DNA from: Propionibacteriaceae bacterium
GTDB lineage: Bacteria > Actinomycetota > Actinomycetes > Propionibacteriales > Propionibacteriaceae
Reading direction: 5' to 3'
NCBI GenBank assembly: GCA_031282235.1
Contig: JAITED010000190.1
Coordinates: 1 to 9,557, forward strand
DNA length: 9,557 bases
Position numbers and translations under genes: made by a program. Of this stretch, positions 1-5,512 are shown in pieces; position 1 is the stretch's first letter; every line of letters begins with the position of its first letter. The notes below the pieces were generated by a model. It worked only from the letters and a program-made list of their open reading frames with translations, was not told the origin of the DNA and ran no database searches.

Positions 1-371
1 GGGCGGCTGCAATCTAGGCCCAGCAGTTTATACGGGGCAGCGCTCGGTGGAAATAGGTTTTTGATAAGGAATAACGCCAAAAGCGCTGGGACGAGCGGCA
101 GCAGATAATCGGCGATGAGGTAAAGCACATCCAACCAAGGTCGGTCGGGCACCACCGAAGTGTTGATAGAGGTGGTTTGTTGGCCGAGCGGCTGGTCAGG
201 GCGGGTGAGTTTCTCTAAAAGACTCAACAGTGAGTAAATCGCGGAACGCCCCAGCGAGATGCCCAGAATCAGTAACGTCTCCCAGATGAGAATACGCTTC
301 ATACGCGCATCCACCCGGTATGCACTTTCACCCGCGCTATCGTCGGATTGCAGTGCCGCCAACTCATTCAC
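1..371 (-). CDS. CPBP-type intramembrane metalloprotease-like protein, N-terminal part (truncated by window edge)
   Basis: Reading the minus strand from a GTG at 371-369 gives an open frame to the window edge with no stop, about 123 residues. After a short polar N-terminus there is a hydrophobic segment at about residues 26-51 containing LGISLGRSAIYSLLSLL, a polar loop with TRPDQPLGQQTT, then PDRPWLDVLYLIADYLLPLVP and a second membrane segment at about 80-108. This pattern matches what I remember of the N-termini of actinobacterial CPBP (Abi/CAAX-protease-like) membrane proteins. The catalytic EExxxR and His motifs would lie beyond the edge, so activity cannot be judged. GTG is preferred because an in-frame TAG lies four codons upstream and AGGA sits 7 nt before it; the next in-frame ATG is codon 24. 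It is divergent from the VOC gene. Substrate and role are unknown. The family call is by recall, without a search. Confidence 0.72.
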   Translation of the reverse strand, partial: MNELAALQSDDSAGESAYRVDARMKRILIWETLLILGISLGRSAIYSLLSLLEKLTRPDQPLGQQTTSINTSVVPDRPWLDVLYLIADYLLPLVPALLALFLIKNLFPPSAAPYKLLGLDCSR

Positions 372-377
372 GCTTGC

Positions 378-405
378 ATCCTAACAACTGAACCTAGGAA
401 CCCAA
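378..405 (-). promoter_or_regulatory. Possible promoter of the CPBP-type gene
   Basis: On the minus strand TTGGGT (405-400) and TAGGAT (383-378) are separated by 16 nt, and TAGGAT ends 6 nt before the GTG start. A TANNNT box at that distance is typical of leaderless transcription, which is common in actinobacteria. The AGGA inside the same box could instead act as a ribosome binding site, so the two readings compete. For the divergent VOC gene the best -10-like string in this 104-bp gap is GATAAT at 424-429, without a convincing -35. Confidence 0.28.
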
Positions 406-475
406 ACCGCCTCGTCATTGGGTGATAATCATGCCCGATTTCGTCGCTGGCAGTCCTACCGTACAGAATAGAGAC

Positions 476-1117
476 ATGCATCTCGCCTCACTCAGTTTCG
501 CCGCAGGCCCCGCTGGCTTGAAAGCCGAAGTGGAGAAGCTGTCCGAACTGTTGGGGGTAAAGTTCCGCGACGGTGGCGTACATCCCCGGTTTGGAACTCG
601 TAACTTCATCCTGCCGTTGATTGGGAAACGCTACCTAGAAGTGGTCGAAGTGTTGGATCATCCGGTGGCTGAAAAGGCATTCTTCGGTAAAGCGGTACGA
701 GCCCGGCAAGAGGCTGGCGGTGGCTGGCTCACTTGGGTGATTTCGGTGGACGACATCAGCGTATACGAGCAACGGCTCGGTCGGGCAGCGTCCCCCGGGC
801 AGCGCCGCTTCCCCGATGAGCGCATGTTGGAGTGGCAGCAGATTGGTCTGATTGAGGGTATCGCCGCCGGGCGCGCACTGCCGTATTTCATTCAGTGGCA
901 GAGCCCGGAAGAAGTGCTCCCCGGCGCACTGACTGGCGTCACCAGCGTCTCCAAACTGGAACTTGCGGGGTCGAAAGCCCACGTCGAGGAGTGGATTGGC
1001 GCCAAAATTGATGACACTTTCGATGGGGTGGAGTTCACGTTCCGCTCCCCCAACGGCCAACCCGGCTTAGATGCCGTGACTTTTGTCACCGCTGACCGGC
1101 GCGTAGTACGTATCTAA
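476..1117 (+). CDS. VOC family / glyoxalase-like domain protein
   Basis: A 213-residue protein resembling actinobacterial glyoxalase-like (VOC superfamily, PF13468-type) proteins. Visible family features are an opening strand MHLASLSFAAGPAGL, the segment GGVHPRFGTRN at residues 33-43, YLEVVEVLDHP at 53-62, GGGWLTWV at about 81-88 and PYFIQW at 136-141. VOC proteins use paired beta-alpha-beta-beta-beta units to bind a metal or small substrate; the substrate here is unknown. In homologues I remember, the first strand carries an Asp-His pair (LDHVSY-like); here that place reads LASLSF, so one usual metal ligand may be missing. The frame is also open upstream from GTG 422 and ATG 431, but ATG 476 matches the usual N-terminus. 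No strong Shine-Dalgarno sequence precedes any of the three starts. It is the only gene of its apparent transcription unit; a 171-bp spacer follows. Confidence 0.85.
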   Translation: MHLASLSFAAGPAGLKAEVEKLSELLGVKFRDGGVHPRFGTRNFILPLIGKRYLEVVEVLDHPVAEKAFFGKAVRARQEAGGGWLTWVISVDDISVYEQRLGRAASPGQRRFPDERMLEWQQIGLIEGIAAGRALPYFIQWQSPEEVLPGALTGVTSVSKLELAGSKAHVEEWIGAKIDDTFDGVEFTFRSPNGQPGLDAVTFVTADRRVVRI

Positions 1118-1131
1118 ATCCGATACGTGGT

Positions 1132-1213
1132 TTAGCGCGGTGTTTGCAGGTTTGATATCCGCAAGTTCCGAACGTAATTACGTATCTCAATACGCCAAAC
1201 ACTTCGGCGCTAA
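1132..1213. repeat. Long imperfect inverted repeat in the spacer before DUF501-ppx
   Basis: TTAGCGC (1132-1138) pairs with GCGCTAA (1207-1213), and directly inside it GTGTTTG (1140-1146) pairs with CAAACAC (1196-1202). The two helices are separated by one base on the left and TTCG on the right, giving 14 pairs around a 49-nt interior. The interior holds a perfect 12-bp palindrome, ACGTAATTACGT (1172-1183). The structure lies between the VOC stop (1117) and the DUF501 start (1289). It could be a terminator for VOC, a folded leader of the DUF501-ppx transcript, or an operator region. No T-tract follows the right arm, which argues against a classical intrinsic terminator. Confidence 0.55.
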
Positions 1214-1288
1214 CCCCTACCCGCCAATACCCTCCAAGTTTTCGCGTCAAAATCCGGCTTGCTTAAGTTGCATGGGAGAATATCTTAA

Positions 1289-1915
1289 ATGGAGATAGCT
1301 AGCCAGCGAGACATCGAAGTGATGTCAGCCCAGTTGGGACGCCCAGCGCGCGGCGCTATCGGCGTGGGCTGGCGCTGCCCCTGCGGCAATCCGGCGGCCA
1401 CAGTCACTGCACCCCGGCTGCCGGACGGTTCTCCGTTCCCCACCACGTATTATCTCTGCTGCCCGAAAGCCGTATTCGCGGTCTCCCGATTGGAGTCCAG
1501 TGGCCTGATGGCTACGTATAACGCGCGACTAGCTGCCGAGCCAGAGTTGGCGGCGGCCTATGCGCGCGCGCACCAAGCGTATCTCGATGCCCGAGCCGCG
1601 CTCCCCGGCGGCGATGCCGTACCGGAGCTTGACGGCATAAGCGCTGGTGGGATGCCCAAGCGTGTGAAATGCTTGCATGCGCTGCTGGCTCATGCGCTCG
1701 CTGCTGGCCCAGGGGTGAACCCCATCGGGGATGAGGTGCGTGAACTGATAGGCGAGTTTTGGAATGAGCCGTGTCTGCCCAATCCGCCCTGTGCGCCAGC
1801 GAATCCCACACCCACCCCTACCGCCGACACCGCCGACACTGCAGACCCGCAACAATCCGCTGCACCCACCCCCCAACCGCTCCCAACGGACACTCCAATC
1901 CCCCCAAAGAAGTGA
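1289..1915 (+). CDS. DUF501 domain-containing protein
   Basis: A 208-residue protein of unknown biochemical function in the DUF501 family (PF04417), found mainly in actinobacteria. The core has the Cys-containing pairs WRCPCG (C30, C32) and YLCCP (C57, C58), which could bind a metal, and the signature GGMPKRVKCLHALLAHALAAGPG followed by NPIGDEV at about residues 120-150, containing C128, H130 and H135. Homologues I recall carry the same signature. After about residue 160 the chain becomes a Pro/Thr-rich low-complexity tail with a TAD triple repeat, probably disordered. ATG 1289 is chosen because GGGAGAA lies 8 nt upstream. The stop overlaps the Shine-Dalgarno of the Ppx gene 13 nt downstream, so the two are probably translationally coupled. 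In mycobacteria and corynebacteria the same pair follows an FtsB/DivIC gene; here it does not. Partner or substrate is unknown. Confidence 0.94.
   Translation: MEIASQRDIEVMSAQLGRPARGAIGVGWRCPCGNPAATVTAPRLPDGSPFPTTYYLCCPKAVFAVSRLESSGLMATYNARLAAEPELAAAYARAHQAYLDARAALPGGDAVPELDGISAGGMPKRVKCLHALLAHALAAGPGVNPIGDEVRELIGEFWNEPCLPNPPCAPANPTPTPTADTADTADPQQSAAPTPQPLPTDTPIPPKK
1820..1846 (+). repeat. Three tandem 9-bp units encoding Thr-Ala-Asp
   Basis: Three consecutive 9-nt units encode TAD TAD TAD at residues 178-186 of the DUF501 protein. The first two units are identical (ACCGCCGAC); the third has two synonymous changes (ACTGCAGAC). It sits in the Pro/Thr-rich tail, so it probably arose by slippage in a low-constraint region. 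Confidence 0.7.
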
Positions 1916-1928
1916 GGTGGCACCCCAG

Positions 1929-2852
1929 ATGAGCACGACAGTGGCCGCTATCGACTGCGGCACCAACACCATCCGGCTACTCATCGCCACTCAGAGTGCA
2001 ACTGGCGCCCTCACTGAGATGACCCGCGAGCAGCGCTTTGTCGGGTTGGGGCAGGGGGTGGACGCCACCGGAAACTTTTCGGACGAGGCGCTGCAACGCA
2101 CTCTCGCCGCTTGTGAAGAATACGCCACAATCATCGAGCAATTCCCTGTTGACAAGGCGCGTTTCGTAGCCACTTCCGCTACTCGGGATGCTGCAAACCG
2201 CGAAGTGCTGCTTACTGGGGTAGCGCAACGCTTGGGTATAACTCCCGAGGTAATCTCTGGCGATGAGGAAGCGAGTTTGAGTTTTCGGGGCGTACTCTCG
2301 GGGCTAGTAGCGGCCCGGAACCCCATTTTGGTTATCGACTCCGGCGGAGGTTCCACCGAATTTATACGCGGCCTAACCGACGGCACCATCATTGAGAAAA
2401 CCAGCTTAGACATCGGCTCGCGGCGTATTAAAGAGCGCTATCTGAACAGCGACCCTCCCACCGACCCGCAGATATACGCCGCCCGCAAGGCAATACGCGC
2501 CCTGCTGGCAGCGACAAACATAGATTGGGAGGAGGTGCGCACCGCCGTCGCCGTCGCCGGTACTGCAACCACTATGTCCGCGCTCATCCAGCGGCTCCCG
2601 ACGTATCAACGCCACCTAGTGCACCTCTCCCGGTTGCACCGCGAGGACATCGCCGACTTAACCGAACATTTGCTCACTAGCACCGTTGCCGAAATCGCCG
2701 CGCTGGGCTCCGTATTACCAGAACGAGCCCCCGTGCTAGCCAGTGGCGCCCTGCTCCTCAACGAGATAGCGCAACGTATCGGCCCTGCCACTACAATAAT
2801 CAGCGAAGCTGACATTTTGGACGGAATAGCGTTAGGGTTGTTACCGGCTTAA
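1929..2852 (+). CDS. Ppx/GppA phosphatase family protein (exopolyphosphatase-like, short form)
   Basis: A 307-residue cytoplasmic protein of the ASKHA-fold Ppx/GppA family, whose members hydrolyse inorganic polyphosphate and/or pppGpp. Visible motifs are the first phosphate loop VAAIDCGTNTIRLLIA at residues 5-20, FVATSATRDAANR at 79-91, the acidic ISGDEEASLSF at 109-119 (E113/E114 in the region of the catalytic glutamate) and the second phosphate loop VIDSGGGSTEF at 135-145. The length fits the short, two-domain actinobacterial form (such as mycobacterial Ppx2) rather than the roughly 500-residue E. coli enzymes with extra C-terminal domains. Activity on polyP versus pppGpp cannot be told from sequence. 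The frame is open upstream to 1764, but ATG 1929 places the family N-terminus correctly and has GAGGTGG (1914-1920) before it, overlapping the DUF501 stop. tRNA-Leu follows 18 nt after the stop and may be co-transcribed. Confidence 0.94.
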   Translation: MSTTVAAIDCGTNTIRLLIATQSATGALTEMTREQRFVGLGQGVDATGNFSDEALQRTLAACEEYATIIEQFPVDKARFVATSATRDAANREVLLTGVAQRLGITPEVISGDEEASLSFRGVLSGLVAARNPILVIDSGGGSTEFIRGLTDGTIIEKTSLDIGSRRIKERYLNSDPPTDPQIYAARKAIRALLAATNIDWEEVRTAVAVAGTATTMSALIQRLPTYQRHLVHLSRLHREDIADLTEHLLTSTVAEIAALGSVLPERAPVLASGALLLNEIAQRIGPATTIISEADILDGIALGLLPA

Positions 2853-2870
2853 TATCACTGCAAAACACTA

Positions 2871-2944
2871 GCCCTCATGGCCCAATAGGTAGAGGCAAGC
2901 GGCTTAAACCCGCTACGGTGCCGGTTCGAGTCCGGCTGGGGGCA
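2871..2944 (+). tRNA. tRNA-Leu (anticodon UAA), class I shape with short variable loop
   Basis: The 74-nt cloverleaf is complete. The acceptor stem GCCCTCA/TGGGGGC has seven pairs including one T-G, the D stem GCC/GGC encloses a loop containing GG, and the anticodon stem AGCGG/CCGCT holds the loop CTTAAAC with anticodon TAA. The variable loop is five bases (ACGGT). The T stem GCCGG/CCGGC encloses TTCGAGT, and the discriminator is A2944. CCA is not encoded (CAA follows), so it must be added after transcription. It reads UUA codons. Most bacterial leucine tRNAs are class II with a long variable arm; this one is not. I recall a similarly short leucine tRNA (leuT) just after ppx2 in mycobacteria, so the form may be normal for this locus in actinobacteria. 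Confidence 0.96.
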
Positions 2945-2962
2945 CAATGACGCAGGTTGAGA

Positions 2963-2986
2963 GTGATGGGTGCTCGCACACATCAC
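2963..2986. repeat. Hairpin with CTCG tetraloop, just downstream of tRNA-Leu
   Basis: GTGATG (2963-2968) pairs with CATCAC (2981-2986). After one G-A mismatch, GTG (2970-2972) pairs with CAC (2977-2979), leaving the four-base loop CTCG. It starts 19 nt after the tRNA discriminator base. It could be the 3' processing or termination signal of the ppx-tRNA transcript, although no T-tract follows. Confidence 0.55.
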
Positions 2987-3000
2987 CGAAACCAAGGAAA

Positions 3001-3123
3001 TTGTTGAGTGGGTTATAACTCAGGAGCACAAACGATTGAGGTGAGAGGCGTGGAAACTCGTTTCCACGACCGAACCGATTGAAGTTTGTTGAGTGAGTTG
3101 TTCAAAGAGCGACTCAGGAACAC
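3001..3123. repeat. Imperfect direct repeat pair flanking a hairpin
   Basis: Two related blocks occur. The exact 10-mer TTGTTGAGTG at 3001-3010 and 3086-3095 is followed in both by (G/A)GTT. After a short gap comes ACTCAGGAGCAC (3018-3029) or ACTCAGGAACAC (3112-3123). Between them CGATTGA occurs at 3033-3039 and again at 3076-3082, bracketing the hairpin at 3049-3068. The order is block A, short repeat, hairpin, short repeat, block A'. This is the main content of the 225-bp gap between the tRNA and the FtsB-like gene; I see no protein-coding gene in it. Confidence 0.6.
3049..3068. repeat. Perfect 8-bp hairpin with CTCG tetraloop
   Basis: CGTGGAAA (3049-3056) and TTTCCACG (3061-3068) pair perfectly around CTCG. 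It lies in the convergent gap between tRNA-Leu and the FtsB-like gene. Because it is symmetric it could serve transcripts from both sides as a terminator, but there is no T-tract on either side. The loop is the same as in the hairpin at 2963-2986. Confidence 0.6.
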
Positions 3124-3169
3124 CACATGATTCAGCCGACCCGGGGTTTAGTTCCGGTGCGCAGAGCGA

Positions 3170-3802
3170 TTAGCGGGGTTGTTCTGTTACTACGTCGGGT
3201 TGTTTGGGGGCAGGTTCGGGGTTGTCGGCGGTGCCTACGGAGAGCCAGAGGCGCTCAAACCATACCTGAGGGTGTTCATCTTCGGGGAGAGTGCCGCTGC
3301 GCTGGATGGGGGTGCCAGCACCGAGCGGCTGGCCGTCAGGGCCTAATACGATGAAACCGATTTCGCCGGGCATCACCCAGCCAAGACGCTCCCGGGCTTG
3401 CACTTGGATGTATTCGGGGTTTTGCCAGCGGGCTAATTCGTCCTCTAAGGTGCTGATGGAGGCCTCTAGGCGTTGGATTTCGGCAGTGGCGTCGGCGACA
3501 GCGGCCTGTTGGTTTTTCCAGCGTAAGAAGTTGCTGCCGTACATGGCGACAAACATTACCGCCACCGCGATAATCACCCAGAAGAAACCCGCCAATCCTC
3601 GGGCACCGCGCCGCAATGGGTCGGCTATGGGTGAAGCTGCTTGCTCATCGAGGGGCGAACCATTCCCCAACAAGGTGTTTTTGGCGGCATCAGTGGCTAT
3701 CGGACGGCCCGCCCTGATAGTCGGGCGCGCCAACGTGCGCGAGAGCGGCGAACCACGTCCGGGGCCCTCGTGCTGGGGAGCTTGCTTTTTGGAACCGGGC
3801 AT
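3170..3802 (-). CDS. FtsB/DivIC-like septum formation initiator protein
   Basis: A 210-residue single-pass membrane protein of the septum formation initiator (FtsB/DivIC) family, a divisome component that couples septal peptidoglycan synthesis to division. Residues 1-68 are a charged, low-complexity cytoplasmic tail, and FFWVIIAVAVMFVAMYGSNF at 73-92 is the membrane span. A heptad-like coiled coil follows at about 95-128, then the actinobacterial motif ARERLGWVMPGE at 136-147 and a Pro-rich tail. Length fits actinobacterial members (about 200-230). ATG 3802 is preferred over upstream in-frame codons because the protein then starts MPGSKK; GGTGAGG abuts it directly, too close for normal Shine-Dalgarno use. 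The extended -10-like TGC-CATACT (3818-3810) ends 7 nt upstream, so a leaderless transcript is possible. The usual actinobacterial place of this gene is just upstream of DUF501-ppx on the same strand; here it converges on them. Confidence 0.9.
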   Translation of the reverse strand: MPGSKKQAPQHEGPGRGSPLSRTLARPTIRAGRPIATDAAKNTLLGNGSPLDEQAASPIADPLRRGARGLAGFFWVIIAVAVMFVAMYGSNFLRWKNQQAAVADATAEIQRLEASISTLEDELARWQNPEYIQVQARERLGWVMPGEIGFIVLGPDGQPLGAGTPIQRSGTLPEDEHPQVWFERLWLSVGTADNPEPAPKQPDVVTEQPR

Positions 3803-3855
3803 CCTCACCAGTATGGCACACGAAAGCGAGCAGGAACGGTAAACAAGCGGCAAAC

Positions 3856-4611
3856 TCAGCCAACAGCGACAGGATTACGGGAGAAACGACTGGCTAACAC
3901 CCAAGGCGTATATTCCACCACCCAAACCAACAGCAGTAACCGCGCTAGTAAAGGGATATAGAGCGCACCGGCGAACGCTTGAATTGGTTCCAGCGGCGAA
4001 CCGGGAGCCCCGGCGGCGAGAAACATCAGGTTGGTGCCGAGCACCTTGTTCAATACGTAACACAGCAGCGTAAAGGGAGCGAGCACCAGCAACACCCGCC
4101 CCAACCGCCGCCAATCGGGGCGAAATTCGCGCGCAACCATCAACATGACGGGGTAAAGCACCAACAACCCGTGCCCGAAAAACTGTTGCAGTGAGAAGAT
4201 GTTCCACAACGGGCGGTTTGCCCAATCGGGGAATACGAGCGCCGCCAGCGCCCCCCAGATGGAGAGCGAATACATAATCTCGCGAGTCAACAGGTTGGGT
4301 TTCAACCCGTCAATAAATACGACGTATACGCCGAGCGAGCACAGTTCCAGCGGTATCATCTGCGGGGTGTAATCGCCGGTGATTACGTATGTTGTCTGCA
4401 CCACGATATCCATACCCAGCAGTAAGCATCCGATAGTTAAACGCATCCGGCGGCGCCCCACGTCCCCTAGCCGCACGTATCCCAGCGTCGGCAGCACCAC
4501 AACGCCCAGCAACACCACCCCCAACGCCGCAACATGCGTCGCCGAAAACAGCCCGAACCCTATTCCGTCGGGGATAGGTTGCGTCTCCCGTAGCCAGAAG
4601 TAGTCGTCCAT
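3856..4611 (-). CDS. YwaF/TIGR02206-like integral membrane protein
   Basis: A 251-residue, very hydrophobic protein with about seven predicted membrane segments: near residues 20-42, 56-76, 84-103, 112-128, 141-160, 171-192 and 213-238. Features shared with the TIGR02206/YwaF family are FSATHVAAL (H26), PLELCSLGVYVVFIDG (87-102), LQQFFGHGLLVLYP (141-154, H147) and LGTNLMFLAAGAPGSP (191-206). No biochemical function is established for the family as far as I know. ATG 4611 has GGGGGAGA a few bases upstream. The gene lies 63 nt downstream of GtrA and 53 nt upstream of the FtsB-like gene, all on the minus strand, so the three may share a transcript. The C-terminal SRFSRNPVAVG tail is short, polar and basic, suggesting a cytoplasmic end. 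Confidence 0.88.
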   Translation of the reverse strand: MDDYFWLRETQPIPDGIGFGLFSATHVAALGVVLLGVVVLPTLGYVRLGDVGRRRMRLTIGCLLLGMDIVVQTTYVITGDYTPQMIPLELCSLGVYVVFIDGLKPNLLTREIMYSLSIWGALAALVFPDWANRPLWNIFSLQQFFGHGLLVLYPVMLMVAREFRPDWRRLGRVLLVLAPFTLLCYVLNKVLGTNLMFLAAGAPGSPLEPIQAFAGALYIPLLARLLLLVWVVEYTPWVLASRFSRNPVAVG

Positions 4612-4674
4612 ACGTCTCCCCCGCTCACACCGCCATCAGGATACCGTCAAAAATCTGCCAACCGCGTCCTGCGT

Positions 4675-5319
4675 TCACACTTCGGAGACGGGTTCGGTTT
4701 CGATGTTTTCGATGACCGCAGTCTCGGTTTCCGGCACCGGTGACGACCGGAATATCACCTTGAAGATGGGGAAAAACACCCAGAACGAAATCGCGGAGTT
4801 GATAATCATGGTCACCACATCAGCCGCCACCTCGCCGCTAGCTCCCCAACCCCAAGTGTTGATGAACAGCTCGTAAATCGGTGCTTTGTACAGCCCTTGC
4901 AGCGCGGCAGCCACGATGGTGATGACAATGTACGCGATGAAGTACCACATCGCCGCCTTAGCCACCGAACCGTTGGAGCGGAACGTGATGTTGCGCTGTG
5001 CAAAGAAGTTGATGACCTGCGCGATGAGCAACGTAATCTCAACCGCCAAGAAATACGCCAACCCGCCGCCGCCGTCCGGCAACGCCCCCGCCGCGTAATC
5101 AAAGATGTAATACGCCGACCCGTCCACGTTGTGCCCCACCTGCCACAGTTGGAACGACGTGTCGATGAGTGCCGTATGCGCAAACGCCGCTTTCATAACC
5201 GGCATCAATATCATCTGCAGCACGGTCACCCCGTTAGACACCATAAAAAACACCAAAAACTGCGCCAAACCAGGATGCTTCTCCTTGAAATTAGCCCAGA
5301 TTGTCAACAACCGCTTCAC
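4675..5319 (-). CDS. GtrA-family membrane protein
   Basis: A 214-residue protein with four membrane segments at about residues 19-41, 86-107, 122-142 and 166-190. It carries the GtrA-type segment NFFAQRNITFRS at 104-115. GtrA-like proteins are proposed to move or position polyprenyl-linked sugars for cell-envelope glycosylation; no partner glycosyltransferase is visible here. The loop between the first two spans is long and contains YYIFDYAAG and PDGGGGLAYF, as in actinobacterial and bifidobacterial members I recall. The C-terminal tail after about 192 is acidic (ETETAVIENIETEP). Start GTG 5319 is chosen because GGGAGGA lies 4 nt upstream and homologues begin similarly (KRLLTIW-FKEKHPGL); the frame continues upstream to 5382 without a family match. 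It is probably the first gene of a gtrA-ywaF-like-ftsB unit. Confidence 0.9.
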   Translation of the reverse strand: MKRLLTIWANFKEKHPGLAQFLVFFMVSNGVTVLQMILMPVMKAAFAHTALIDTSFQLWQVGHNVDGSAYYIFDYAAGALPDGGGGLAYFLAVEITLLIAQVINFFAQRNITFRSNGSVAKAAMWYFIAYIVITIVAAALQGLYKAPIYELFINTWGWGASGEVAADVVTMIINSAISFWVFFPIFKVIFRSSPVPETETAVIENIETEPVSEV

Positions 5320-5323
5320 AGTG

Positions 5324-5330
5324 TCCTCCC
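5324..5330 (-). promoter_or_regulatory. Shine-Dalgarno sequence deciding the GtrA start
   Basis: GGGAGGA on the minus strand ends 4 nt before GTG 5319. It is one of the strongest ribosome binding sites in the window and selects this GTG over the upstream in-frame start at 5382. Confidence 0.75.
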
Positions 5331-5512
5331 TCGCACACGTTCTTGCCGTACAGCGATTATTGTCCAAATGCCCACCGCGCACCCCAGTTGTTGCATAAAC
5401 GGTCTTTATTCCGGCACAAATTGCACAGCAGACGCAAAACTACAATAAACCCAACCCGATATGCCCCCCGCACGAGGGCTAAATATGGAGGTAGAGATAC
5501 GGACTTACTACC

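Noticed and set aside
635..1060. 141-codon open frame on the minus strand inside the VOC gene
   Set aside because: It lies antisense to a gene with clear family motifs and has no family resemblance itself.
1764..1928. 55-residue N-terminal extension of the Ppx protein
   Set aside because: It is a Pro/Arg-rich shadow of the DUF501 tail; the phosphate-loop N-terminus and the ribosome binding site support ATG 1929.
1529..1990. 153-codon minus-strand frame across DUF501 and the Ppx start
   Set aside because: Gly/Arg/Ser-rich composition is that of a shadow of the Pro-rich DUF501 tail, and it overlaps two well-supported genes.
3001..3123. Repeat blocks considered as a CRISPR remnant
   Set aside because: Only two imperfect copies with internal gaps, no regular spacers and no cas genes.
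3291..3842. 183-codon plus-strand frame opposite the FtsB-like gene
   Set aside because: Antisense shadow; the minus strand encodes a coherent membrane span, coiled coil and family motif.
4897..5448. 183-codon plus-strand frame opposite GtrA
   Set aside because: His/Arg-rich shadow of hydrophobic minus-strand codons; it has no coherent domain.
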